Origin: Nemertoderma westbladi
Taxonomy: Eukaryota > Xenacoelomorpha > Nemertodermatida > Nemertodermatidae
DNA length: 50,244 bases
Direction of reading: 5' to 3'
Assembly: GCA_032718475.1 (NCBI GenBank)
Contig: JAUCBJ010002821.1
Span: 1 to 50,244, forward strand
The notes under the pieces are model-generated. The model saw only the letters and a program-made list of their open reading frames with translations, did no database searches and was not told the DNA's origin. Made by a program: the position numbers and the translations under genes. Positions 22,201 through 34,900 of the stretch are shown piece by piece. Numbering within the stretch: the stretch's first letter is position 1; each line of letters begins with the position of its first letter.

Positions 22201-25200
22201 TTACACCACCCTCCTCCTTACAGGGTGAGTCAGCACTAGTTACACCTCCCTCCTCCTTATTGGGTGAGTCAGCACTAGTTACACCTCCCTCCTCCTTACT
22301 GGGTGAGTCAGCACTAGTTACACCTCCCTCCTCCTTACCGGGTGAGTCAGCACTAGTTACACCTCCCTCCTCCTTATTGGGTGAGTCAGCACTAGTTACA
22401 CCTCCCTCCTCCTTACTGGGTGAGTCAGCACTAGTTACACCTCCTTCCTCCTTACTAGGTGAGTCAGCACTAGTTACACCTCCCTCCTCCTTACTGGGTG
22501 AGTCAGTACTAGTTACACCTCCCTCCTCCTTACTGGGTGAGTCAGCACTAGTTACACCTCCCTCATCCTTACTGGGTGAGTCAGCACTAATTACACCACC
22601 CTCCTCCTTACAGGGTGAGTCAGCACTAGTTACACCTCCCTCCTCCTTATTGGGTGAGTTAGCACTAGTAACACCTCCCTCCTCCTCACTGGGTGAGTCA
22701 GTACTAGTTACACCTCCCTCCTCCTTACTGGGTGAGTCAGCACTAGTTACACCTCCCTCATCCTTACTGGGTGAGTCAGCACTAATTACACCACCCTCCT
22801 CCTTACAGGGTGAGTCAGCACTAGTTACACCTCCCTCCTCCTTATTGGGTGAGTCAGCACTAGTTACACCTCCCTCCTCCTTACTGGGTGAGTCAGCACT
22901 AGTTACACCTCCCTCCTCCTTACCGGGTGAGTCAGCACTAGTTACACCTCCCTCCTCCTTATTGGGTGAGTCAGCACTAGTTACACCTCCCTCCTCCTTA
23001 CTGGGTGAGTCAGCACTAGTTACACCTCCTTCCTCCTTACTAGGTGAGTCAGCACTAGTTACACCTCCCTCCTCCTTACTGGGTGAGTCAGCACTAGTTA
23101 CACCTCCCTCCTCATTAGTGGGTGAGTCAGCACTAGTTAAACCTCCCTCCTCCTTATTGGGTGAGTCAGCACTAGTTACACCTCCCTCCTCCTTACTGGG
23201 TGAGTCAGTACTAGTTACACCTCCCTCCTCCTTACTGGGTGAGTCAGCACTAGTTACACCTCCCTCCTCCTTACTGGGTGAGTCAGCACTAGTTACACCT
23301 CCCTCCTCCTTACTGGGTGAGTCAGCACTAGTTACACCTCCTTCCTCATTACTGGGTGAGTCAGCACTAGTTACACCTCCCTCCTCATTAGTGGGTGAGT
23401 CAGCACTAGTTACACCTCCCTCCTCATTAGTGGGTGAGTCAGCACTAGTTACACCTCCTTCCTCCTTATTGGGTGAGTCAGCACTAGTTAAACCTCCCCC
23501 CTTCTTACTGGGTGAGTCAGCACTAGTTACACCACCCTCCTCCTTACAGGGTGAGTCAGCACTAATTACACCACCCTCCTCATTACAGGGTGAGTCAGCA
23601 CTAATTACACCACCCTCCTCCTTACAGGGTGAGTCAGCACTAATTACACCACCCTCCTCCTTACAGGGTGAGTCAGCACTAGTTACACCTCCCTCCTCCT
23701 TACTGGGTGAGTCAGTACTAGTTACACCTCCCTCCTCCTTACTGGGTGAGTCAGCACTAGTTACACCTCCCTCCTCCTTACTGAGTGAGTCAGCACTAGT
23801 TACACCTCCCTCCTCCTTACCGGGTGAGTCAGCACTAGTTACACCTCCCTCCTCCTTACTGGGTGAGTCAGCACTAGTTACACCTCCCTCCTCCTTATTG
23901 GGTGAGTCAGCACTAGTTACACCTCCCTCCTCCTTACTGGGTGAGTCAGCACTAGTTACACCTCCCTCCTCCTTACTGGGTGAGTCAGCACTAGTTACAC
24001 CTCCCTCCTCCTTACAGGGTGAGTCAGCACTAGTTACACCTCCCTCCTCCTTATTGGGTGAGTCAGCACTAGTTACACCTCCCTCCTCCTTATTGGGTGA
24101 GTCAGCACTAGTTACACCTCCCTCCTCATTAGTGGGTGAGTCAGCACTAGTTACACCACCCTCCTCCTTACAGGGTGAGTCAGCACTAGTTACACCTCCC
24201 TCCTCCTTATTGGGTGAGTCAGCACTAGTTAAACCTCCCTCCTCCTTACTGGGTGAGTCAGCACTAGTTACACCTCCCTCCTCCTTACTGGGTGAGTCAG
24301 CACTAGTTACACCTCCCTCCTCCTTACTGGGTGAGTCAGCTCTAGTTACACCTCCCTCCTCATTAGTGGGTGAGTCAGCACTAGTTACACCTCCCTCCTC
24401 CTTACCGGGTGAGTCAGCACTAGTTACACCTCCCTCCTCCTTACCGGGTGAGTCAGCACTAGTTACACCTCCCTCCTCCTTATTGGGTGAGTCAGCACTA
24501 GTTACACCTCCCTCCTCCTTACTGGGTGAGTCAGCACTAGTTACACCTCCCTCCTCCTTACTGGGTGAGTCAGCACTAGTTACACCTCCCTCCTCCTTAC
24601 AGGGTGAGTCAGCACTAGTTACACCTCCCTCCTCCTTATTGGGTGAGTCAGCACTAGTTACACCTCCCTCCTCCTTACTGGGTGAGTCAGCACTAGTTAC
24701 ACCTCCCTCCTCCTTACTGGGTGAGTCAGCACTAGTTACACCTCCCTCCTCCTTACTGGGTGAGTCAGCACTAGTTACACCTCCCTCCTCCTTACTGGGT
24801 GAGTCAGCACTAGTTACACCTCCCTCCTCATTAGTGGGTGAGTCAGCACTAGTTAAACCTCCCTCCTCCTTACTGGGTGAGTCAGCACTAGTTACACCTC
24901 CCTCCTCATTAGTGGGTGAGTCAGCACTAGTTACACCTCCCTCCTCATTAGTGGGTGAGTCAGCACTAGTTACACCTCCCTCCTCCTTACTGGGTGAGTC
25001 AGCACTAGTTACACCTCCCTCCTCATTAGTGGGTGAGTCAGCACTAGTTACACCTCCCTCCTCATTAGTGGGTGAGTCAGCACTAGTTAAACCTCCCTCC
25101 TCCTTATTGGGTGAGTCAGCACTAGTTACACCTCCCTCCTCCTTACTGGGTGAGTCAGCACTAGTTACACCTCCCTCCTCATTAGTGGGTGAGTCAGCAC

Positions 25201-27775
25201 TAGTTAAACCTCCCTCCTCCTTACTGGGTGAGTCAGCACTAGTTACACCTCCCTCCTCATTAGTGGGTGAGTCAGCACTAGTTACACCTCCCTCCTCATT
25301 AGTGGGTGAGTCAGCACTAGTTACACCTCCCTCCTCCTTACTGGGTGAGTCAGCACTAGTTACACCTCCCTCCTCATTAGTGGGTGAGTCAGCACTAGTT
25401 ACACCTCCCTCCTCATTAGTGGGTGAGTCAGCACTAGTTAAACCTCCCTCCTCCTTATTGGGTGAGTCAGCACTAGTTACACCTCCCTCCTCCTTACTGG
25501 GTGAGTCAGCACTAGTTACACCTCCCTCCTCATTAGTGGGTGAGTCAGCACTAGTTACACCTCCCTCCTCCTTATTGGGTGAGTCAGTACTAGTTACACC
25601 TCCCTCCTCCTTACTGGGTGAGTCAGCACTAGTTACACCTCCCTCCTCCTTACCGGGTGAGTCAGCACTAGTTACACCTCCCTCCTCCTTACTGGGTGAG
25701 TCAGTACTAGTTACACCTCCCTCCTCCTTACCGGGTGAGTCGGCACTAGTTACACCTCCCTCCTCATTAGTGGGTGAGTCAGCACTAGTTACACCTCCCT
25801 CCTCCTTACTGGGTGAGTCAGCACTAGTTACACCTCCCTCCTCATTAGTGGGTGAGTCAGCACTAGTTACACCTCCCTCCTCCTTATTGGGTGAGTCAGT
25901 ACTAGTTACACCTCCCTCCTCCTTACTGGGTGAGTCAGTACTAGTTACACCTCCCTCCTCCTTACTGGGTGAGTCAGCACTAGTTACACCTCCCTCCTCC
26001 TTACTGGGTGAGTCAGCGCTAGTTACACCTCCCTCCTCCTTACTGGGTGAGTCAGCACTAATTACACCACCCTCCTCCTTACAGGGTGAGTCAGCACTAG
26101 TTACACCTCCCTCCTCCTTATTGGGTGAGTTAGCACTAGTAACACCTCCCTCCTCCTCACTGGGTGAGTCAGTACTAGTTACACCTCCCTCCTCCTTATT
26201 GGGTGAGTCAGCACTAGTTACACCTCCCTCCTCCTTACTGGGTGAGTCAGCACTAGTTACACCTCCCTCCTCCTTATTGGGTGAGTCAGCACTAGTTAAA
26301 CCTCCCTCCTCCTTATTGGGTGAGTCAGCACTAGTTACACCTCCCTCCTCATTAGTGGGTGAGTCAGCACTAGTTACACCTCCCTCCTCCTTACTGGGTG
26401 AGTCAGCACTAGTTACACCTCCCTCCTCATTAGTGGGTGAGTCAGCACTAGTTACACCTCCCTCCTCCTTATTGGGTGAGTCAGTACTAGTTACACCTCC
26501 CTCCTCCTTACTGGGTGAGTCAGCACTAGTTACACCTCCCTCCTCCTTACCGGGTGAGTCGGCACTAGTTACACCTCCCTCCTCATTAGTGGGTGAGTCG
26601 GCACTAGTTACACCTCCCTCCTCATTAGTGGGTGAGTCAGCACTAGTTACACCACCCTCCTCCTTACTGGGTGAGTCAGCACTAGTTACACCTCCCTCCT
26701 CCTTACTGGGTGAGTCAGCACTAGTTACACCTCCCTCTTCCTTACTGGGTGAGTCAGCACTAGTTACACCTCCCTCCTCCTTACCGGGTGAGTCGGCACT
26801 AGTTACACCTCCCTCCTCATTAGTGGGTGAGTCAGCACTAGTTACACCACCCTCCTCCTTACTGGGTGAGTCAGCACTAGTTACACCTCCCTCCTCCTTA
26901 CTGGGTGAGTCAGAACTAGTTACACCTCCCTCATCCTTACTGGGTGAGTCAGCACTAGTTACAACTCCCTACCCCTTCCTGGGTGAGTCAGCACTAGTTA
27001 CACCCCCCTCCTTCTTACTGGGTGAGTCAGTACTAGTTACACCTCCCTCCTCCATACCGGGTGAGTCAGCACTAGTTACACCTCCCTCCTCCTTACTGGG
27101 TGAGTCAGCACTAGTTACACCTCCCTCCTCCTTATTGGGTGAGTCAGTACTAGTTACACCTCCCTCCTCCTTACTGGGTGAGTCAGCACTAGTTACACCT
27201 CCCTCCTCCTTACCGGGTGAGTCAGCACTAGTTACACCTCCCTCCTCCTTACCGGGTGAGTCAGCACTAGTTACACCCCCCTCCTCCTTACTGGGTGAGT
27301 CAGCACTAGTTACACCTCCCTCCTCCTTATTGGGTGAGTCAGTACTAGTTACACCTCCCCCCTTCTTACTGGGTGAGTCAGCACTAATTACACCACCCTC
27401 CTCCTTACTGGGTGAGTCAGCACTAGTTACACCTCCCACCTCCTTACTTGGTGAGTCAGTACTAGTTACACCTCCCTCCTCCTTACTGGGTGAGTCAGCA
27501 CTAGTTACACCTCCCTCATCCTTACTGGGTGAGTCAGCACTAATTACACCACCCTCCTCCTTACAGGGTGAGTCAGCACTAGTTACACCTCCCTCCTCCT
27601 TACTGGGTGAGTCAGCACTAGTTACACCTCCCTCCTCCTTACTGGGTGAGTCAGCACTAGTTACACCACCATCCTCCTTACTGGGTGAGTCAGCACTAGT
27701 TACACCTCCCTCCTCAATAATGGGTGTATATTTAAGTCAGTACTAGTTACACCTCCTTCCCCCTTACTGGGTGAG
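19225..27775. repeat. 39-bp minisatellite, about 218 copies
   Basis: The unit contains GGGTGAGTCAGCACTAGTTA, CACCTCCCTCC and TCCTTACT, 39 bp (13 codons) in all. Most copies contain TGAGTCAGCA, whose complement TGCTGACTCA matches the AP-1/NF-E2 consensus. Recurrent variants are GAGTTAGTACT, CTAATTACACCA, TTACAGGG, TTACCGGG, CATTAGTGGG and GTTAAACC. Variant order shows higher-order duplication: 585 bp (15 units) between 22081 and 22666, and 351 bp (9 units) between 24830 and 25181. Plus-strand 19221-27746 is open without a frameshift (repeat VTPPSSLLGESAL). The minus frame (EEGGVTSADSPSK) is also mostly open, with stops near 21193 and 26968. A 9-bp loss gives short copies near 20340, 20570 and 20870. 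The last copy is displaced by an insertion near 27726. Confidence 0.97.
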
Positions 27776-27780
27776 TCAGC

Positions 27781-28177
27781 ATTTTTATTTTTTGCTCTCA
27801 ATCTTTAATAAATATAAATTAAAAAAAATGAAATTTATTAGAAACAACAAAATTCGTGAATATACAGACATCAGAAACAAAAAATGGATTGAAACACTGT
27901 TTAGAGACCAAAAATAGGGGTGGGGGTCTTACGGAAGTCATAGAACAAAAATTGGGATAAACAAACTATTACTGTACAAAAAAAATAGCACGAGCTAATT
28001 TAGTTTACAGAATTATAACGACTTTTCAACAAACTAATAATTATTTATTGCATGATAAATAATGTGAAACTATTTTCACTATACACGTGATTAGACAGGC
28101 CAAAAACAAAAATGTAGAATTTACATATAAGTTAGTCAAGGTGTTCCTTTTCATGCCAATAGTCATTTTGGAAAATG
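27781..28177. other. AT-rich gene-free stretch
   Basis: No gene is supported; it separates the 39-bp array from the palindromic array. Confidence 0.5.
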
Positions 28178-29605
28178 TTATTGCAAAAAAATAATATCTT
28201 GAGGTACCACAAGCACCTTAAACATTTCGCACCAAAGCGACACTGTGCGCGACAGCCTTATAAACTCAATGTTAGTGTTCACCAATTTATTATACCCGTA
28301 GAATACTAATCTTAGGCTCATTCGAACCGCAACGATCGACTTAATGGTTGTAGATTCCTTCAATATAGTAATAGAGTGAATAGTTCTCGAGATATTGGTC
28401 AAAAGGCGTCGTCACGTTAAACTCAACATCATCGCGTCAAATCCATATATGGTTATCCTCTAAAAATGAGACTTATATTTATGCCACTTGCCAAGAATCG
28501 ACTCATTTAGTCCGCAATAATCGATGCCGTGTAGAGGCACCTTCAAAATGATAGTAGATTGAAGAATGTCAAGATATTGAACAAAAGGATTTGTCATGTT
28601 GAACTCAACATCATCGCGTCACATTAATATATGCATACCCACCAAAAATGATACTTCATTATTCCACAGAATCGAGAATAGCCTCATTGGAACCGCAATC
28701 AACGAATTAGTGTATCTAGACACCTTCAATTAGGACTGGGGTGATTAGTTCCTGAGATATTTAGATATATAAGGTGCATGGCGGTGGCGGCTTAACCCAA
28801 CATATGAGGGTTAAGCGATATAAGGATATCATAAAAAACAATGCTTCAAATTACCTTAGATAATTGAGAACAGGCGCATTCGACCTGTAATGATCTGAAA
28901 AGTTTGTGTAAAGTGAAAATACCTTCAAAGTAACAATAAAGTAAGAATGTTATTGAGTTGGTACTCAAAATGATTGGCTGATTCAGTCTGTGAAAAAACC
29001 CGATCATATCATCACTCTACTTTGAAGGTGTTTAGCCTTTAAACCTACTAAATTGCTTATTTATGGTCGAATGAGCATCTTTTCAATTCTGAAGGTAATG
29101 TTAAAGTGTGCCTTTTGGTGATATGCTTATATCGCTTTACCCTCAAATGCTGGGTTCAGCCAGGAGCCGGCCTGCTCCTTTTAGGCAATAACTCGGGAAC
29201 TAAATACTCCAGTCCTAATTTGAAGATGTCTACACCCACTAAATCGATGATTGCGGTTTCATTGACTCTATTTTCGATCGGTGGCATAATTCGAAGTATC
29301 ATTTTTAGTGGATAAGTATATATATCGATTTGACGCGATGATGTTGAGTTTAACGTGACGACGCCTTTTGACCAATATCTCGAGAACTATTCACGCTATT
29401 ACTATATTGAAGGAATCTACAACCATTAAGTCCGTCATTGCGGTTCGATTGACTCTAAGATTAGTATTCTACGGGTATAATAAATTGGTGAACACTAACA
29501 TTGAGTTTATAAGGCTGTCGCGCACAGTGTCGCTTTGGTGCGAAATGTTTAAGGTGCTTGTGCTACCTCAAGATGTCAATGAATTTTCCCAAAATTTGTC
29601 ATGAT
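28178..29605. mobile_element. Large palindromic array of about 186-bp repeats (foldback-like)
   Basis: Left arm 28178-28960 and right arm 28995-29605 are inverted copies; the outer 280 bp or so differ at only a few positions, the inner parts are more diverged. Within the left arm the words ACCGCAA(C/T), ACACCTTCAA-like and AGATATTG recur at about 28327, 28513, 28695 and 28885, giving a period near 186 bp; the right arm shows the same in reverse. The centre is near 28977. The short open frames at 28178-28402 (minus) and 29368-29604 (plus) encode nearly the same peptide only because the arms are copies. Long inverted repeats built from subrepeats are known in foldback transposons; that class is an inference. 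Confidence 0.75.
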
Positions 29606-29730
29606 AACTCGCTTAGCAATAAGAAACAATATGTGTAACTTATATACAAATCTTAGAGAGAAAAATTGTTGCCTATATTTTTGGACCAGTCTACTCGTGA
29701 CATTTTATTTACCGAGCGTTAATAAAGAAT

Positions 29731-30073
29731 AGAGAGCATATGTTCTACATTATAGGCCTATATTATAGCATATGTTCTACATTATAGGCCTATATTATAG
29801 CATATGTTCTACATTATAGGCCTATATTATAGCATATGTTCTACATTATAGGCCTATATTATAGCATATGTTCTACATTATAGGCCTATATTATAGCATA
29901 TGTTCTACATTATAGGCCTATATTATAGCATATGTTCTACATTATAGGCCTATATTATAGCATATGTTCTACATTATAGGCCTATATTATAGCATATGTT
30001 CTACATTATAGGCCTATATTATAGCATATGTTCTACATTATAGGCCTATATTATAGCATATGTTCTACATTAT
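29731..30073. repeat. 32-bp AT-rich minisatellite, nearly 11 identical copies
   Basis: AGCATATGTTCTACATTATA plus GGCCTATATTAT repeats with period 32 bp and no visible differences, suggesting very recent expansion. Each unit contains the palindrome TATAGGCCTATA. Confidence 0.95.
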
Positions 30074-31169
30074 ATAACATGCAATGCCGATAATAATGTA
30101 ATTTTATTTTAAAATGGAACATTATTTTCACGACGTTCTGTTTTATTTAGTGAATTAAGAAAGACCGTACGAATATTCCTAAAGTAATAATGTTTCCTCG
30201 TTGTGCTCTGCTCCTCTTCTTTAGATCACTGGGCACACAATCCTAAATTTGTACACAAACCTAAATTTGTTTCGTTTTTAAAACTAGCTAGTTCTTTTAT
30301 TAATGTTCTTAAACATATCATATTTTCTTTATTTAAATAGCTATAAAAATATTTTAAAAAATAGTTTTATAATTGAAATATTTGTTCTAGAACTATTATT
30401 TTAAATAGGGAACATGTTAAAAGATTAAAAGAATAACAAAAACTAGGTATAATACCGTTATATTTGATTTTAACTTTTTATAAGACGTTGTATAATATAT
30501 ATTGTTTTAATCAAGCCAGATTATGGCCATAATGTAAAATATCAAGATATAAAGACAAGGAAGTAAATTAATCTAGCACAACGGTTAATTAGAAATATAT
30601 ATAGATCATACTACAAAAATTATAATACAATGCACTTTATTTATAATAATCTATAAGAGAGGTTCGGCCTTAAAATCAATTTTAAAATTTGAAACCTTTA
30701 AAACCAATTACCAACTGTGGCAACGATGGGAGTAAAATATAAGGCTGGGAGGTTTAATGGTTATGTAATAAATAATGTGTTATTTATTTTTAAAAAAAGC
30801 AACAACTAGCTAGTAGTACGTACACGATTTTAAACTTTTTGAAACAAGTTCTAGAATCCAAAAAATTATAGATCTTTTTTTAACAATAGGTAACATTTTG
30901 TTAACATTTTTAAATAATTGGCAAAGAGTAGCTGAGTGTTTAAACGGGATTAGACTTTCGGGATTTCCGGGATCGTGACCGATATTATTACTCTCGGGAT
31001 CCCGATTTTTGGGATCGGGATTACAATTTGGATAAAATTTAAAGTTAATAGTATTTTGTTTTGGCTTTGGGTAACACTCACTTTATCTTACACTGTCTGT
31101 AACATTAGTAAGATGATGTACTATTAAAATTATCTAACAATTGATAATTAGATGGTTTACAGGCATATC
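30074..31169. other. AT-rich gene-free stretch
   Basis: No gene or RNA is recognised. Near 30080-30100 the words ATGCAATGCCGATAATAATG resemble the non-LTR 3'-end motif at 45780-45810. Confidence 0.45.
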
Positions 31170-31650
31170 AATTCGATATAATCAACATTAATGGGCTAGA
31201 ATTCCGTATAGAACTGCATTTTTAAAACATATGCCATTGTTACTATGGCAACATTGAAGAGTTATAGAACAATAGAAAAGTATCATATACTATTCTAGAA
31301 CATAAATAAAATAAAAAATATAATGTTCTAAAACATATAGCTAGTTTTTTTAATTTTAAAATAGCTAGTAAATTTAACAAATAATAAAATTTGGTACCGG
31401 TAGATAAATTTTTTAATAATAATATAAATAAATGAATTTTTTTTATTACTACTGTAGCTATTTTAAATTTAAAAAAATAACTAGCTATATGTTCTAGAAC
31501 AAAAATTTTTTTATTTTATTTTTGTTCTAGAACAGTGTATATTATTTATTTTAAGTTCTAGAACTCTTCACTGTTGCCATGGTAACAATGATTTATGTTA
31601 TAAAAATGCAGTTCTATACGGAACTGTTACCCATTTATGTTCTGGTACAA
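31170..31650. mobile_element. Foldback MITE with long inverted repeats
   Basis: TTCCGTATAGAACTGCATTT at about 31201-31220 is the reverse complement of AAATGCAGTTCTATACGGAA at about 31603-31622. The inverted homology continues inward through GCCATTGTTACTATGGCAAC / GTTGCCATGGTAACAATG, AGAGTTATAGAAC / AGTTCTAGAACTCT and TATAGCTAGTT / AACTAGCTATA towards a centre near 31412. Weak similarity continues outside to ACATTAATGGG / CCCATTTATGT. There is no coding content. The target duplication is not clear. Confidence 0.75.
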
Positions 31651-31917
31651 TTTTATCGGTATTTATCGGATATTCAACAAAATCGGGTTCCCCCTAAAAC
31701 ATTCAATTCCTTAAATACTTTAATAGGCCTACTTCATTACAGTTACAGATTAAATAATGTAGCTAAATTTGAAGTTAAAATGTAAAAGAAGTGAAAATAA
31801 TGTACGAAGTGAGAATGTTAATGTTGCAGTTGAATGTTAAACACCTTTAAGGAGTGAAAATAATGTTCTATTTTAAAATAAGAATATTAAAATTAAATTC
31901 CTGTTTCTAGAATAATA
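31651..31917. other. AT-rich gene-free stretch before the 19-bp array
   Basis: Nothing recognised. Confidence 0.4.
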
Positions 31918-34900
31918 TACTGTACGTGGCTGTAGTTACTGTACGTGGTTGTAGTTACTGTACGTGGCTGTAGTTACTGTACGTGGCTGTAGTTACTGTA
32001 CGTGGTTGTAGTTACTGTACGTGGCTGTAGTTACTGTACGTGGCTGTAGTTACTGTACGTGGCTGTAGTTACTGTACGTGGTTGTAGTTAGTGTACGTGG
32101 CTGTAGTTACTGTACGTGGCTGTAGTTACTGTACGTGGCTGTAGTTACTGTACGTGGCTGTAGTTACTGTACGTGGCTGTAGTTACTGTACGTGGTTGTA
32201 GTTACTGTACGTGGTTGTAGTTACTGTACGTGGCTGTAGTTACTGTACGTGGCTGTAGTTACTGTACGTGGCTGTAGTTACTGTACGTGGCTGTAGTTAC
32301 TGTACGTGGCTGTAGTTACTGTACGTGGTTGTAGTTACTGTACGTGGCTGTAGTTACTGTACGTGGCTGTAGTTACTGTACGTGGCTGTAGTTACTGTAC
32401 GTGGCTGTAGTTACTGTACGTGGCTGTAGTTACTGTACGTGGTTGTAGTTACTGTACGTGGCTGTAGTTACTGTACGTGGCTGTAGTTACTGTACGTGGT
32501 TGTAGTTACTGTACGTGGCTGTAGTTACTGTACGTGGTTGTAGTTACTGTACGTGGCTGTAGTTACTGTACGTGGCTGTAGTTACTGTACGTGGCTGTAG
32601 TTACTGTACGTGGCTGTAGTTACTGTACGTGGCTGTAGTTACTGTACGTGGTTGTAGTTACTGTACGTGGCTGTAGTTACTGTACGTGGCTGTAGTTACT
32701 GTACGTGGCTGTAGTTACTGTACGTGGCTGTAGTTACTGTACGTGGCTGTAGTTACTGTACGTGGCTGTAGTTACTGTACGTGGCTGTAGTTACTGTACG
32801 TGGCTGTAGTTACTGTACGTGGTTGTAGTTACTGTACGTGGCTGTAGTTACTGTACGTGGTTGTAGTTACTGTACGTGGCTGTAGTTACTGTACGTGGCT
32901 GTAGTTACTGTACGTGGCTGTAGTTACTGTACGTGGTTGTAGTTACTGTACGTGGTTGTAGTTACTGTACGTGGCTGTAGTTACTGTACGTGGCTGTAGT
33001 TACTGTACGTGGCTGTAGTTACTGTACGTGGCTGTAGTTACTGTACGTGGCTGTAGTTACTGTACGTGGCTGTAGTTACTGTACGTGGTTGTAGTTACTG
33101 TACGTGGCTGTAGTTACTGTACGTGGCTGTAGTTACTGTACGTGGTTGTAGTTACTGTACGTGGTTGTAGTTACTGTACGTGGTTGTAGTTACTGTACGT
33201 GGTTGTAGTTACTGTACGTGGCTGTAGTTACTGTACGTGGCTGTAGTTACTGTACGTGGTTGTAGTTACTGTACGTGGCTGTAGTTACTGTACGTGGTTG
33301 TAGTTACTGTACGTGGCTGTAGTTACTGTACGTGGCTGTAGTTACTGTACGTGGCTGTAGTTACTGTACGTGGCTGTAGTTACTGTACGTGGTTGTAGTT
33401 ACTGTACGTGGCTGTAGTTACTGTACGTGGCTGTAGTTACTGTACGTGGCTGTAGTTACTGTACGTGGCTGTAGTTACTGTACGTGGCTGTAGTTACTGT
33501 ACGTGGTTGTAGTTACTGTACGTGGCTGTAGTTACTGTACGTGGTTGTAGTTACTGTACGTGGCTGTAGTTACTGTACGTGGCTGTAGTTACTGTACGTG
33601 GTTGTAGTTACTGTACGTGGCTGTAGTTACTGTACGTGGCTGTAGTTACTGTACGTGGCTGTAGTTACTGTACGTGGTTGTAGTTACTGTACGTGGCTGT
33701 AGTTACTGTACGTGGCTGTAGTTACTGTACGTGGTTGTAGTTACTGTACGTGGCTGTAGTTACTGTACGTGGCTGTAGTTACTGTACGTGGCTGTAGTTA
33801 CTGTACGTGGCTGTAGTTACTGTACGTGGCTGTAGTTACTGTACGTGGCTGTAGTTACTGTACGTGGCTGTAGTTACTGTACGTGGCTGTAGTTACTGTA
33901 CGTGGTTGTAGTTACTGTACGTGGCTGTAGTTACTGTACGTGGTTGTAGTTACTGTACGTGGCTGTAGTTACTGTACGTGGCTGTAGTTACTGTACGTGG
34001 TTGTAGTTACTGTACGTGGCTGTAGTTACTGTACGTGGCTGTAGTTACTGTACGTGGCTGTAGTTACTGTACGTGGCTGTAGTTACTGTACGTGGCTGTA
34101 GTTACTGTACGTGGTTGTAGTTACTGTACGTGGTTGTAGTTACTGTACGTGGCTGTAGTTACTGTACGTGGCTGTAGTTACTGTACGTGGTTGTAGTTAC
34201 TGTACGTGGCTGTAGTTACTGTACGTGGTTGTAGTTACTGTACGTGGTTGTAGTTACTGTACGTGGCTGTAGTTACTGTACGTGGCTGTAGTTACTGTAC
34301 GTGGCTGTAGTTACTGTACGTGGCTGTAGTTACTGTACGTGGCTGTAGTTACTGTACGTGGCTGTAGTTACTGTACGTGGCTGTAGTTACTGTACGTGGC
34401 TGTAGTTACTGTACGTGGCTGTAGTTACTGTACGTGGTTGTAGTTACTGTACGTGGCTGTAGTTACTGTACGTGGTTGTAGTTACTGTACGTGGCTGTAG
34501 TTACTGTACGTGGCTGTAGTTACTGTACGTGGCTGTAGTTACTGTACGTGGTTGTAGTTACTGTACGTGGCTGTAGTTACTGTACGTGGCTGTAGTTACT
34601 GTACGTGGTTGTAGTTACTGTACGTGGCTGTAGTTACTGTACGTGGTTGTAGTTACTGTACGTGGCTGTAGTTACTGTACGTGGCTGTAGTTACTGTACG
34701 TGGTTGTAGTTACTGTACGTGGCTGTAGTTACTGTACGTGGCTGTAGTTACTGTACGTGGTTGTAGTTACTGTACGTGGCTGTAGTTACTGTACGTGGCT
34801 GTAGTTACTGTACGTGGCTGTAGTTACTGTACGTGGCTGTAGTTACTGTACGTGGTTGTAGTTACTGTACGTGGCTGTAGTTACTGTACGTGGCTGTAGT

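Noticed and set aside
28178-29604. Matching 74- and 78-codon ORFs in opposite orientation
   Set aside because: They mirror each other because they lie in the two arms of a palindrome. Arm differences change amino acids at nearly every substituted site, which argues against selection for a protein.
31579-31785. 68-codon ORF starting in the right arm of the foldback MITE
   Set aside because: It begins inside the inverted repeat and runs into AT-rich DNA without any recognisable domain.
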